From: an uncultured Oscillospiraceae bacterium
GTDB lineage: Bacteria > Bacillota > Clostridia > Oscillospirales > Oscillospiraceae
Direction of reading: 5' to 3'
Assembly (NCBI GenBank): GCA_910583885.1
Contig: CAJUAC010000065.1
Coordinates: 1 to 15,469, forward strand
Length of the DNA: 15,469 nucleotides
Positions 1 through 6,975 of the stretch are shown here, one piece after another (the first letter of the stretch is position 1; every line of letters starts with the position of its first letter). Under the pieces are notes generated by a model. It was not told the origin of the DNA. It saw only the letters and a list, made by a program, of their open reading frames with translations, and searched no databases. The position numbers and the translations under genes are program-made.

Positions 1-83
1 TTTCTTTGTGATATATTTCTCTCTTTGTCCAGTTTCTTCTTGACATTTGCCGCAGGGCAGGCCTGCTGAATAAAAATTTCCTC

Positions 84-112
84 TTGAAATCCTGCGCGTG
101 ATCGTGTATAAT
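84..112 (+). promoter_or_regulatory. Sigma-A promoter of the SRP RNA gene
   Basis: A -35 box TTGAAA (84-89) and a perfect -10 box TATAAT (107-112) are separated by exactly 17 bp. The predicted transcription start is near 119-121, which is where the 5' strand of the SRP RNA closing helix begins. This agreement between promoter and RNA structure makes the call strong. A near-consensus promoter fits a constitutively abundant RNA. Confidence 0.85.
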
Positions 113-118
113 AGGCTC

Positions 119-292
119 AACACCATGAAATATCCTCCGCAGGCATTCGTGTTGAGGTTCCGGTCTCGCGCAATGGAAGCCTGTGAACCATGTCAGGCGG
201 GGAACCGAGCAGCATTAAGCGGGACGAAATGTGCCGCGAGGGCTCCGGTTCGGAGCGGATGCTTGCGGAGAGTATTTCATGGTGCATTTTTT
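119..292 (+). ncRNA. ffs: Signal recognition particle RNA (4.5S-like, extended rod)
   Basis: This is the RNA of the signal recognition particle, which binds the GTPase Ffh and targets nascent membrane proteins. The Ffh-binding tip is at 188-214: a GGAA tetraloop (201-204) closed by a CGG/CCG stem, then the conserved internal loop with CAGG on the 5' side and AGCAGCA on the 3' side. Flanking text (GTGAACCATGTCAGG, then CATTAAG and ATGTGCCGC) is like the Bacillus scRNA. Positions 121-146 pair with 259-284 in 25 of 26 positions, counting two G-U pairs, and six T's follow at 287-292. Inner pairing 165-170 with 235-240 continues the rod. At about 170 nt there is no room for the Alu domain of Bacillus SRP RNA. 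The gene lies just upstream of dnaX, as in Bacillus subtilis. Ends are inferred from promoter and helix and may be off by a few bases. Confidence 0.9.
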
Positions 293-314
293 ATTCCCAT
301 GGGAGGAACTCACC

Positions 315-2003
315 ATGTATCAGGCGCTGTATCGCAAGTGGCGGCCCAAGGCCTTCGCGGACGTGGTCGGGCAGGAGCATATCACGCAGACGCTGCGGCG
401 GCAGGCCGCCCAGGGCCGCCTCTCCCACGCCTACCTGTTCACCGGTACCCGGGGCACCGGCAAGACCACCTGCGCCAAAATCCTGGCCAAAGCGGTCAAC
501 TGCCAGCACCCGGTGGACGGGGACCCCTGCAACCAGTGCCAGGCCTGCCTGGGGATCGACAACGGCAGCCTGCTGGATGTGCTGGAGCTGGACGCGGCCT
601 CCAACAACGGCGTGGACCATGTGCGTGCCCTGCGGGACGAGGCCATCTATTCCCCTGCCAGCGTGCGCTACCGCGTGTACATCATCGACGAGGTACACAT
701 GCTGTCCACAGCGGCTTTCAACGCCCTGCTGAAAATCCTGGAGGAGCCCCCGGCCCATCTCATATTCATCCTGGCGACCACCGAGCTGCACAAGGTGCCC
801 GCTACTATCCTGTCCCGGTGCCAGCGCTTTGCCTTCCGCCGCATCCGGCCCCAGGATATTGCCCAGCGGCTGCACTACGTGGCCGGGCAGGAGGGGATGG
901 CGCTGGAGGAGGACGCGGCGGAGCTGCTTGCACGCCTGTCCGACGGGGCGCTGCGGGATGCGCTGAGCCTGCTGGACCAGTGCGGCGCATCCGGCGGCAC
1001 GATTGACATCGGACGGGTGCTGGACGTGCTGGGCCTGGCTGGGAACGTGCAGACGGCGGAGCTGATGGGCTGTGCCCTGCGCCGGGACGCCAAGGCGGCG
1101 CTGCTGCTGCTGGACCGCCTCTACCGGGGCGGCAAGGATGTCGGCGCCCTCCTCAGCGAGCTGTCCATCCTCACCCGGGACCTGCTCATCCGTATGACCG
1201 CCCCGGAGGGGGGCGCGGCCCTGCTGTCCGGCGGCTACGACGGCGCACAGCTGGACAGCCTGTGCCAGGGCGTCAACCCGGCGCGGCTGATCTATATGGC
1301 GACCCAGCTGCAAACGACTGCCGCCGCACTGCCCTTGAGCGCCAACCGCCGCACGGACGCGGAGCTGTGCCTGATGCGGCTGTGTGATGAGAGCCTCTGC
1401 GGCGATGTGACGGCCCTGGCCGCCCGCCTGGCCCGCCTGGAGGAGGGGGGCGCAGTGCCGCCCGCGCAGCCGACCCCTGCGCAGCAGCAGCCTGCTGCCA
1501 AGGCACCGCCGCCCCAGCCGGATCCACCCCCTTGGGAGGAGGGACCGGCCCCCATCCCGGACGCCCCGCCCTGGGAGGAACCCCAGCAGGATGGCCCGCC
1601 CCCCTATGGGGAACCGGTGCATCCCACACCTGCGCCAGAGCGCCGGAAAGCGGCCCCCCCGCCGCCTGCGTCCCCCCCCGCGCCTGTTGGCGGCGACCCC
1701 CTGTGGCGGGAGGTGGTGGAGGCGTGCAAAAACCAGCTTACCCCCATGTACTGGTTCATGCTGGACGACACCAGCGCGGCCCTGGAGGAGGATACGCTGA
1801 CCGTCCGCTGTGGGGACGAGCTGACGCTGGAGAGCTTGAATACACCGGACATATCCGCGGTCATCCGCACCGCCGCCGCAGAGCGCCTGGGACGCAGTGT
1901 GGCCGTACGCTTCGCCCTTGGCGGCGGGGAGGCCGACGCTGTGGACAAGCTGGAGGAGTTGATCCGCCAGGGCAGCAAATATGACATCTTTACTGTAAAA
2001 TAA
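315..2003 (+). CDS. dnaX: DNA polymerase III subunit gamma/tau
   Basis: DnaX is the AAA+ motor of the clamp loader, which loads the beta sliding clamp and couples polymerase III to the helicase. The 562-residue protein shows Walker A GTRGTGKTT (44-52), a zinc site with Cys63, Cys72, Cys75 and Cys78, Walker B with DEVH (125-128), the SRC arginine finger (Arg168) and sensor 2 GALRDALSLLDQ (211-222). A Pro/Gln/Glu-rich linker spans about 381-459 and a divergent C-terminal domain about 460-562. The ATG at 315 is chosen because MYQALYRKWRP is the usual family start and GGAGGA (302-307) sits 7 nt upstream; an in-frame extension to 231 would run into the SRP RNA. No A-AAA-AAG slippery site is seen, so only full-length tau is predicted. 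The usual followers ebfC and recR are absent here. Confidence 0.97.
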   Translation: MYQALYRKWRPKAFADVVGQEHITQTLRRQAAQGRLSHAYLFTGTRGTGKTTCAKILAKAVNCQHPVDGDPCNQCQACLGIDNGSLLDVLELDAASNNGVDHVRALRDEAIYSPASVRYRVYIIDEVHMLSTAAFNALLKILEEPPAHLIFILATTELHKVPATILSRCQRFAFRRIRPQDIAQRLHYVAGQEGMALEEDAAELLARLSDGALRDALSLLDQCGASGGTIDIGRVLDVLGLAGNVQTAELMGCALRRDAKAALLLLDRLYRGGKDVGALLSELSILTRDLLIRMTAPEGGAALLSGGYDGAQLDSLCQGVNPARLIYMATQLQTTAAALPLSANRRTDAELCLMRLCDESLCGDVTALAARLARLEEGGAVPPAQPTPAQQQPAAKAPPPQPDPPPWEEGPAPIPDAPPWEEPQQDGPPPYGEPVHPTPAPERRKAAPPPPASPPAPVGGDPLWREVVEACKNQLTPMYWFMLDDTSAALEEDTLTVRCGDELTLESLNTPDISAVIRTAAAERLGRSVAVRFALGGGEADAVDKLEELIRQGSKYDIFTVK

Positions 2004-2017
2004 CCCCATATAAGCTC

Positions 2018-2054
2018 CGCCGCCGCTGGCTGCAGCCAGCGGCGGCGTGCTTTT
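2018..2054 (+). terminator. Rho-independent terminator of dnaX
   Basis: A perfect inverted repeat (2018-2047, 13-bp stem with a TGCA loop, very GC-rich) lies 15 bp after the dnaX stop and is followed by TGC and four T's (2051-2054). The T-tract is short, but stem strength and position support termination. The opposite strand has no T-run after the hairpin, so it probably does not end the convergent acyltransferase transcript. Confidence 0.75.
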
Positions 2055-2083
2055 CGCATCATGCAATAGGAGGCGGCCCCCTG

Positions 2084-3136
2084 TCAGATCAGCCACCGCC
2101 CCACCACCGGCAGCCGGCGCAGCACCCAGTAGGCGGCCAGGCTCAGGGCCAGCAGCACCACCCCCTGAGCCGGTACGGCCAGCCAGACGGGCAGGGCCAG
2201 GAACCGGCCAGGCAGGGCCAGGATCTGGAAAAACGGGTGGACCAGATAGACGCAAAAGGAGGCGGCGGAGAGGAAGCGTACAGCTTGGGGCGTCCCTTCC
2301 CACCGGGCGCTCTGCCACTGGCACAGCCGGAATACCCCTACCGCCATCACCAGGATGAACAGGCTGAAGCCGTCCAGATAGAACTGGTCCAGCTCCCCGG
2401 CCTGGGCGCTGCGCCGCCAGGTGCCCAGGAAGGTGACAGCAAAGCCGGCCAGGAAGGTCAGCAGGGGGACAGGCCAGCCCTTGGGCGGATGCTGGCGCAG
2501 ATACCAGCCCAGCAGCCCCAGCCCCGGGCAGAGGAACGCGGCGGGCATCACCAGATAGAGCAGGGATGCGTGCATCTGGGAGAAGGGCCAGAAAAATTGC
2601 AGGAACCGCAGCAGCCCTCCCAGCAGGAGCCACAGGCCGATGATATAGCGCAGCTCCGCCGGAGACGCGCAGCGGGCCACCAGCCGGGTCAGCGGGAGCG
2701 CCAGATACAGGGCAAACACAAAATAGAAGTAGTAGAGGTGGTAGTACGTGTTCCCGTAGAGGAGGTTCTTCCCCGCCTGGAGCAGCAGCTGCCCCACCGG
2801 GGCCGCGCCCATGGAAAAGGACATGCGCACCAGCTCATAGAAGAGCGCCCAGGCCGCCAGCGCCACAGCCAGCCGCAGCAGATACCTGGTAAACAGCTTC
2901 CCCAGCGGCACATCCCTGCCCGGGTCGTTCATCAGCGCACCGCTGCACAACAAAAATGCCGGCACCGCCCACCGGCTGACACTGCCGAAAAAGTCTGTCA
3001 CCAGCCACCGGAGGGAGCCCACCGGGTAGTTGGCAAAGTGGTTTGCGCTGCAATGGATGCACAGCACCGCGCAGATCGCCAGCGCCTTGACGAGGTCAAT
3101 GGCGCCGTCACGGCGGGGAGAGAGCTTCTTCTCCAT
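2084..3136 (-). CDS. Acyltransferase-3 family integral membrane protein
   Basis: The 350-residue protein is highly hydrophobic, with about ten predicted membrane segments. It matches the acyltransferase-3 (OafA/YrhL) family: near the N-terminus DLVKALAICAVLCIHC carries the characteristic histidine (His28), followed by a segment like FFGSVSRWAVPAFLLCSGALM, and near the C-terminus SFCVYLVHPFF matches the family's YLxHP motif. Members transfer acyl groups, usually acetyl, across the membrane to cell-surface glycans; the substrate here cannot be told. The start at 3136 is preceded by GGAGG 6 nt upstream (3143-3147), better than an upstream in-frame ATG at 3241. The gene is convergent with dnaX and has no obvious partner genes, so it is probably monocistronic. 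I see no clear promoter or terminator for it. Confidence 0.88.
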   Translation of the reverse strand: MEKKLSPRRDGAIDLVKALAICAVLCIHCSANHFANYPVGSLRWLVTDFFGSVSRWAVPAFLLCSGALMNDPGRDVPLGKLFTRYLLRLAVALAAWALFYELVRMSFSMGAAPVGQLLLQAGKNLLYGNTYYHLYYFYFVFALYLALPLTRLVARCASPAELRYIIGLWLLLGGLLRFLQFFWPFSQMHASLLYLVMPAAFLCPGLGLLGWYLRQHPPKGWPVPLLTFLAGFAVTFLGTWRRSAQAGELDQFYLDGFSLFILVMAVGVFRLCQWQSARWEGTPQAVRFLSAASFCVYLVHPFFQILALPGRFLALPVWLAVPAQGVVLLALSLAAYWVLRRLPVVGRWLI

Positions 3137-3341
3137 GGGATACCTCCAGAGAGCCGTCCGCCTGCCGCGGATACCTGACGGCTGGCAGGGACGAGTTGAT
3201 GGCACCGCCCCCACAGAGGGGCGCTTCCCATAATCTACCACAAATGGCTGGGAATGTACAGCAAAAATCCCACGAATCCCTTTTTATTTTCAAACTGTAC
3301 CCGCTGGATGCAGCGCAGGAGCCTGCCCCCTCCACAGCATG
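3137..3341. other. Intergenic region upstream of the acyltransferase gene
   Basis: About 205 bp hold no supported gene. The leader of the minus-strand acyltransferase lies here. The best sigma-A-like match on the minus strand (TGTACA, 17 bp, TAGATT around 3233-3261) is too weak to call. An A/T-rich patch near 3280-3295 stands out from the GC-rich surroundings and could belong to the promoter. Confidence 0.4.
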
Positions 3342-3377
3342 AAAAAAACGTGCGATGCCCTCCGGCACCGCACGTTT
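3342..3377 (-). terminator. Rho-independent terminator of the chemoreceptor gene
   Basis: Read on the minus strand, AAACGTGCG and CGCACGTTT form a 9-bp stem, extended by an inner GGTGCC/GGCATC pairing with one mismatch, around a short loop. Seven T's (complement of 3342-3348) follow. It lies about 55 bp downstream of the chemoreceptor stop codon and is a textbook intrinsic terminator. Confidence 0.9.
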
Positions 3378-3430
3378 CTTATGCTGTTCATCCCTTGTCC
3401 GCGCGCCCTGTTTTCCTGGCTGCCCGCCTG

Positions 3431-5110
3431 TTACCGCCGCAGGTGGAAGCGCTGGACAGAGATCTTCAGCTTTTCCGCCTGGCGGCGGAGCTCCTCGGCA
3501 GAGGAGGCCGACTCCTCGGCTGTGGCGGCATTGGTCTGCACCACACCGGAGATGCGCTCCATCCCCTCGGTCAGCTGGCGGAGGGACTGGGACTGCGCCT
3601 GGGCGGACTCCGCAATCTGCCCCACCAGCTCTGCCGACTGCTGGGCGCTGGTGACAACCTCAGACAGGGCCTGGGTCGTCTCCTCAGACAGGGATGTCCC
3701 GTACTGGACAAGCTGGACCGAGGCCGCGATCAGGTCTGTGATATCCTTTGCGGACTCCGCGCTCTTGCTGGCCAGCCGCTGGACCTCGTCTGCCACAACG
3801 GCGAACCCCTTCCCCGCGGCCCCTGCACGGGCCGCCTCCACGGAGGCGTTCAGCGCCAGGATGTTTGTCTGGAAGGAGATGTCCTCAATGGCCTTTGTAA
3901 TGCCGCTGATCTTCTGGGAGGATTCTGAGATATCCGCAATCGCCGAGGTCAGCGTGCCCATCTTCTTACTGCACAGCCGCAGCTGCTCCTCCGCCTCCAC
4001 AGAGGATCTCCGGGCCTGATCCGCGTCCTCGGAGGTGCGGCCCACCTGGCCGGAGATGTCCTGGATCCCGGCAAACAGCTCCTCCACTGTGGATGCCTGC
4101 TGGACCGCGCCGTCCGACAGGGTCTGCGCCCCTGCGGCCACCCGCTGGGATTCGTCGGACACATCCTGGGCAGTCTGGTGGATGTGGAAGAGGGCCTCGT
4201 TCAGGGAATCCAGGATCTGGCACAGGGCGTTCTGGATCGGCAGGAACTCCCCGCGGAAGTCGCTGCTGACGTGGAGATCCATATTGCCCCGGGCCATCTG
4301 GGCCAGCGTGCTGTCAATTTCATTGATGTATTTTTTCAGCTCGCGCTTGGTCTCATGGATAGACGCCACCAGCATACCAATTTCCGAGCTGTCCGCCTCC
4401 CACTGGAACTGGGCGGAGAGGTTCCCCTGGGAGATCTCCCCCATCTGGTCCCGCACCGCGATGACCGGGTGCAGGATGTGCTTGCGGATCACCCGCATAC
4501 TGAAGCCCTGGAGCACCACCACTATGACCAGCGCCACCACCATCAGCACCCGGATGACTGCGGCAATGCCGCTCAGGGACTCCACCTCCTGGAGGGTCCG
4601 GGTGCTCAGTGCGTCCAGGAACTGCTCCTTAATCCGGTTGATCTTCACGGTGGCCTCGCTGTACTCCGTGCCATAGACATAATTGATGGCACTGCTCTGC
4701 TGCCCGGCCTTGACCTGTTCCATCGCCTGCTCCTCCAAGGGCACCAGCTGGTTGGACAGGGCGTACATACTGTCGATCATGGCCTGCTCCTCATTGGTGA
4801 TGCCGATCTCCTGCATGGCAGCCACGCCCTGATCCCGGTTTTTCAGATTGTTGACCTCGTTGAAATAGTTATCATAGTGCTCCTGGATCCCGGTTGCAGC
4901 AAAAGCCCGGACCTCATTGGTGAGGTAGGCGGAGCCGTTCATGAAACGGTTGGCGTTGTAGGTCAGCTCATAGCGATCCTCGTGGGCCTTCTCCAAGCGG
5001 CTGCTCACGTTGCTGTAGGCGAACAGGGACACCATCATCACCAGCAGTGCGCAGATGGAAACCCCGTTCAGGATCGTCGTCAGCGTGGATTGGTTCATCG
5101 CTTTCTTCAT
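3431..5110 (-). CDS. Methyl-accepting chemotaxis protein (transmembrane chemoreceptor)
   Basis: Chemoreceptors sense ligands outside the cell and control the CheA kinase. This 559-residue protein has a first membrane segment (about 11-33), a helical extracellular sensor (34-181) resembling four-helix-bundle ligand domains, a second membrane segment (182-203), a HAMP domain (204-257), a second HAMP-like helical unit (258-310) and a long coiled coil. The signalling tip is unmistakable: ISFQTNILALNASVEAARAG and GKGFAVVADEVQRLA (411-446). No C-terminal CheR-tethering pentapeptide is present. Two adjacent ATGs (5113 and 5110) follow GGAGG; 5110 gives 8 nt spacing and is preferred. No other che or flagellar gene is in the window, so this is an orphan receptor probably working with a distant array. 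Confidence 0.95.
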   Translation of the reverse strand: MKKAMNQSTLTTILNGVSICALLVMMVSLFAYSNVSSRLEKAHEDRYELTYNANRFMNGSAYLTNEVRAFAATGIQEHYDNYFNEVNNLKNRDQGVAAMQEIGITNEEQAMIDSMYALSNQLVPLEEQAMEQVKAGQQSSAINYVYGTEYSEATVKINRIKEQFLDALSTRTLQEVESLSGIAAVIRVLMVVALVIVVVLQGFSMRVIRKHILHPVIAVRDQMGEISQGNLSAQFQWEADSSEIGMLVASIHETKRELKKYINEIDSTLAQMARGNMDLHVSSDFRGEFLPIQNALCQILDSLNEALFHIHQTAQDVSDESQRVAAGAQTLSDGAVQQASTVEELFAGIQDISGQVGRTSEDADQARRSSVEAEEQLRLCSKKMGTLTSAIADISESSQKISGITKAIEDISFQTNILALNASVEAARAGAAGKGFAVVADEVQRLASKSAESAKDITDLIAASVQLVQYGTSLSEETTQALSEVVTSAQQSAELVGQIAESAQAQSQSLRQLTEGMERISGVVQTNAATAEESASSAEELRRQAEKLKISVQRFHLRR

Positions 5111-5161
5111 CATCTTCTCCTCCAGTACAAACACAAATTCCCCTTCCCAATGGAACCATTT

Positions 5162-5182
5162 CCCCTGCCGGGGCCGCAGGGG
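5162..5182 (-). other. GC-rich hairpin in the chemoreceptor leader
   Basis: CCCCTGC (5162-5168) and GCAGGGG (5176-5182) form a 7-bp stem with a 7-nt loop. If the promoter at 5194-5222 is right, the hairpin begins within a few bases of the transcript 5' end. It could stabilise the mRNA or have no role; there is no T-run to make it a terminator. Confidence 0.4.
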
Positions 5183-5193
5183 TGGGTAGCTTT

Positions 5194-5222
5194 AGTTTAC
5201 AGGATGGGACAGGGAATTGCAA
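5194..5222 (-). promoter_or_regulatory. Candidate promoter of the chemoreceptor gene
   Basis: On the minus strand TTGCAA (5222-5217) and TAAACT (5199-5194) are 17 bp apart, each matching four of six sigma-A consensus bases. The predicted start near 5187 would give a leader of about 75 nt. I looked for a sigma-28 type promoter (TAAA, 15 bp, GCCGATAT), common for chemotaxis genes, and found no good match. Confidence 0.4.
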
Positions 5223-5233
5223 TGGGGTAGCTC

Positions 5234-5264
5234 AAAAATAATTCCCCGCAGCCTCCCAGGCTAC
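5234..5264 (-). terminator. Weak candidate terminator after the second Csp-type protease
   Basis: On the minus strand AGCCT-GGG-AGGCT forms a short stem (5250-5262, extendable by a G-U and a G-C pair) directly overlapping the protease stop codon. A T5 run lies about 10 nt further on. The stem is short and the T-run distant, so termination is uncertain. Confidence 0.3.
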
Positions 5265-6973
5265 AGCTCCCGCATCAGATGGAATGTCTGCATCAGCTGC
5301 ACGGACCCATAGCCCCACTGGTTGTTGGGATAGGTCATATCCGGGCGGCGCAGGCAGCCCCGGATCAGGTAGGCCCGGATCTGGTAGGTCCCCATGGCCG
5401 GGTCGTTCCCCTCGCGGACCCCCCACTGGAGCAGCAGGGCGCACACCCCTGCCAGCACCGCTGCCGCCGCGCTGGTGCCGCTCATGAGGCCGGGGCCGTA
5501 GGGGTAGATGCCCCCCACCCCCACGCCGGGGGCCGTCAGGTCCGGCAGCACCCGCCCGTCCCAGGCGGGGCCCCGGGAGGACTTGGCATACAGGCTCTTG
5601 CTGGCGCTGTCATAGGCCCCGCAGCAGATCACCCCAACAGCGGAGGCGGGGCTGGTGATGGTATAGTCCGGCGTAGCGGCCAAAAACTCCACCGTGGGCG
5701 AGACGAACCCCGTCATGGGCAGCCACACCTGGTAGCTCCCGTTGAGCAGGATATCCCCGTGGAGCCCGATGGTCCACACCCCCGGGGTGGCCCCCAGGAT
5801 GCGGATCACCGACAGCTGCCCGCCGCTGCCCTCCACCGGGAAGTGGTATTCAATCTGCACCCGGGCGGCCTCCAGCACCAGCTTCACATCCGCAGCGGGG
5901 ACCATCCCCGACCGGGCGGGCACCCGGCCCACCAGCTCCCCGGAGGGGGAGCGCACCGACACCGACAGCCGGTCCGCCACGGTGTTCCACACCGCCAGGT
6001 AGACGTCCCCCGCATTCTCCCCCACCTTCAGATCCACCTGGCCCGGCTTTTCCCCCGGCTCCAGGACACCGCCGGTGTGGTGGCGCGCCTCGGCCTCATT
6101 CCCCGCTGCCGCGCACAAGCACACCCCCTTCTGGATGGATATCCCGCCCAGGTACTCCTCAAAGACGCCTGCCCCATCGTGGCTTCCGGTATTGGCCCCC
6201 AGGCCGAGGCAGATGGCCACCGGGCGGCCCAGCTCCCTGGCCTTGCGGAGGATGTATTCCACTCCCAGCATGACGTCGCTGGACTCATAGGCGTTGGCCT
6301 GGTCCGCCGGGACGCAGTATTTCTCCCGGTAGAAGGGCCGGGCCGGGCGCAGCTTTACGGCGATGATCTCCGCGTCCGGGGCCGCGCCGGAGAACTCCTC
6401 CGTCTGCCGCCCGGCGGCCACAGAGGCCAGGAACGTCCCGTGGCCCTCCACGTCCCGCTGCGGCACCAGCTCGTAGGGGTCCTGGGAGGACAGGGCGGCG
6501 TCAATGTCCGCCTTGCTGTATTCATGGCCCTGGAGGAAGCCGGTAGGCGGCTCCCCATCGGCCGTCTGGTCGTAGATATACTGGATTTTGCTGGTGCCGT
6601 CCTCATAGCGGAAGACATCCTGTGTGTAATCAATCCCCGTGTCCACAAAGCCCAGCAGCACCCCGCGGCCCTTCAGGTTCAGATAGGGCTGGCTTTGGAC
6701 CTGGGAGACCCCCGCCGCGTCCAGGGCCGGGCGGTCCAGCAGCCCCAGCACGATGGAGGCGGAGCTGATAAAGGCAGATCCCAGGGCCTGCCCCAGCTTG
6801 TAGAAGTTCTCCTCCTTCACGTAGCCCAGGACGTAGCGGCCAGAGAGCATCTGCCCTACCACGATTTCCGAGGACTCCCTGGCGTAGTCAAAAAAGGCGT
6901 CCGTGGCCCGGGTGATAAAATCTACCGTATCCGGCGCCTGGATAAACTCCAGCGCCTCTGGTGACAGCCGCAT
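5261..6973 (-). CDS. Csp-type subtilisin-like serine protease (second of the pair)
   Basis: A 570-residue S8 family peptidase. The triad is Asp111 (GFVDTGID), His178 (EGHGTFLAS) and Ser501 (MSGTSAAAA), with oxyanion Asn292 (AAAGNEAEARHH). An N-terminal region (1-100) fits a propeptide. The long insert between about 300 and 440 is beta-rich, like the jelly-roll insert of clostridial Csp proteases, and the C-terminal YPNNQWGYG is shared with the neighbouring paralogue. Csp proteases sit in the spore and activate the cortex hydrolase SleC; a SleC-like gene is adjacent. Start ATG 6973 lies only 2 bp after the upstream paralogue's stop, with a GGGGG-type ribosome site inside that gene's end, so translation is likely coupled. 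No signal peptide is seen. The family is clear; the germination role is inference from neighbours. Confidence 0.88.
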   Translation of the reverse strand: MRLSPEALEFIQAPDTVDFITRATDAFFDYARESSEIVVGQMLSGRYVLGYVKEENFYKLGQALGSAFISSASIVLGLLDRPALDAAGVSQVQSQPYLNLKGRGVLLGFVDTGIDYTQDVFRYEDGTSKIQYIYDQTADGEPPTGFLQGHEYSKADIDAALSSQDPYELVPQRDVEGHGTFLASVAAGRQTEEFSGAAPDAEIIAVKLRPARPFYREKYCVPADQANAYESSDVMLGVEYILRKARELGRPVAICLGLGANTGSHDGAGVFEEYLGGISIQKGVCLCAAAGNEAEARHHTGGVLEPGEKPGQVDLKVGENAGDVYLAVWNTVADRLSVSVRSPSGELVGRVPARSGMVPAADVKLVLEAARVQIEYHFPVEGSGGQLSVIRILGATPGVWTIGLHGDILLNGSYQVWLPMTGFVSPTVEFLAATPDYTITSPASAVGVICCGAYDSASKSLYAKSSRGPAWDGRVLPDLTAPGVGVGGIYPYGPGLMSGTSAAAAVLAGVCALLLQWGVREGNDPAMGTYQIRAYLIRGCLRRPDMTYPNNQWGYGSVQLMQTFHLMREL

Positions 6974-6975
6974 CC

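Noticed and set aside
40..72. TTGACA (40-45) as the -35 of an upstream promoter
   Set aside because: The nearest -10-like hexamer is about 21 bp away and weak, while TTGAAA/TATAAT at 84-112 fits the RNA start exactly.
98..1006. 302-codon plus-strand frame starting in the SRP RNA region
   Set aside because: It covers the SRP RNA and the DnaX AAA+ core in the wrong frame, has no ribosome site and gives an Arg/Gly/Pro-rich product.
1651..1800. Programmed frameshift giving a short gamma form of DnaX
   Set aside because: There is no A-AAA-AAG slippery heptamer, and after the C-runs both other frames stay open for over 100 nt, so slippage would not give the rapid stop seen in E. coli dnaX.
291..2633. 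780-codon minus-strand open frame across dnaX and the end of the acyltransferase gene
   Set aside because: It runs antisense to dnaX and overlaps the acyltransferase in another frame; the product is low-complexity Gly/Ala/Arg-rich with no family motif, a GC-rich shadow.
5114..5230. Sigma-28 (flagellar/chemotaxis) promoter for the chemoreceptor
   Set aside because: A TAAA is present but nothing close to GCCGATAT at 15 bp; the sigma-A-like pair fits better.
5279..6964. 561-codon plus-strand frame opposite the second protease
   Set aside because: Antisense shadow of a gene with a complete catalytic triad; His/Pro/Gly/Arg-rich product without motifs.
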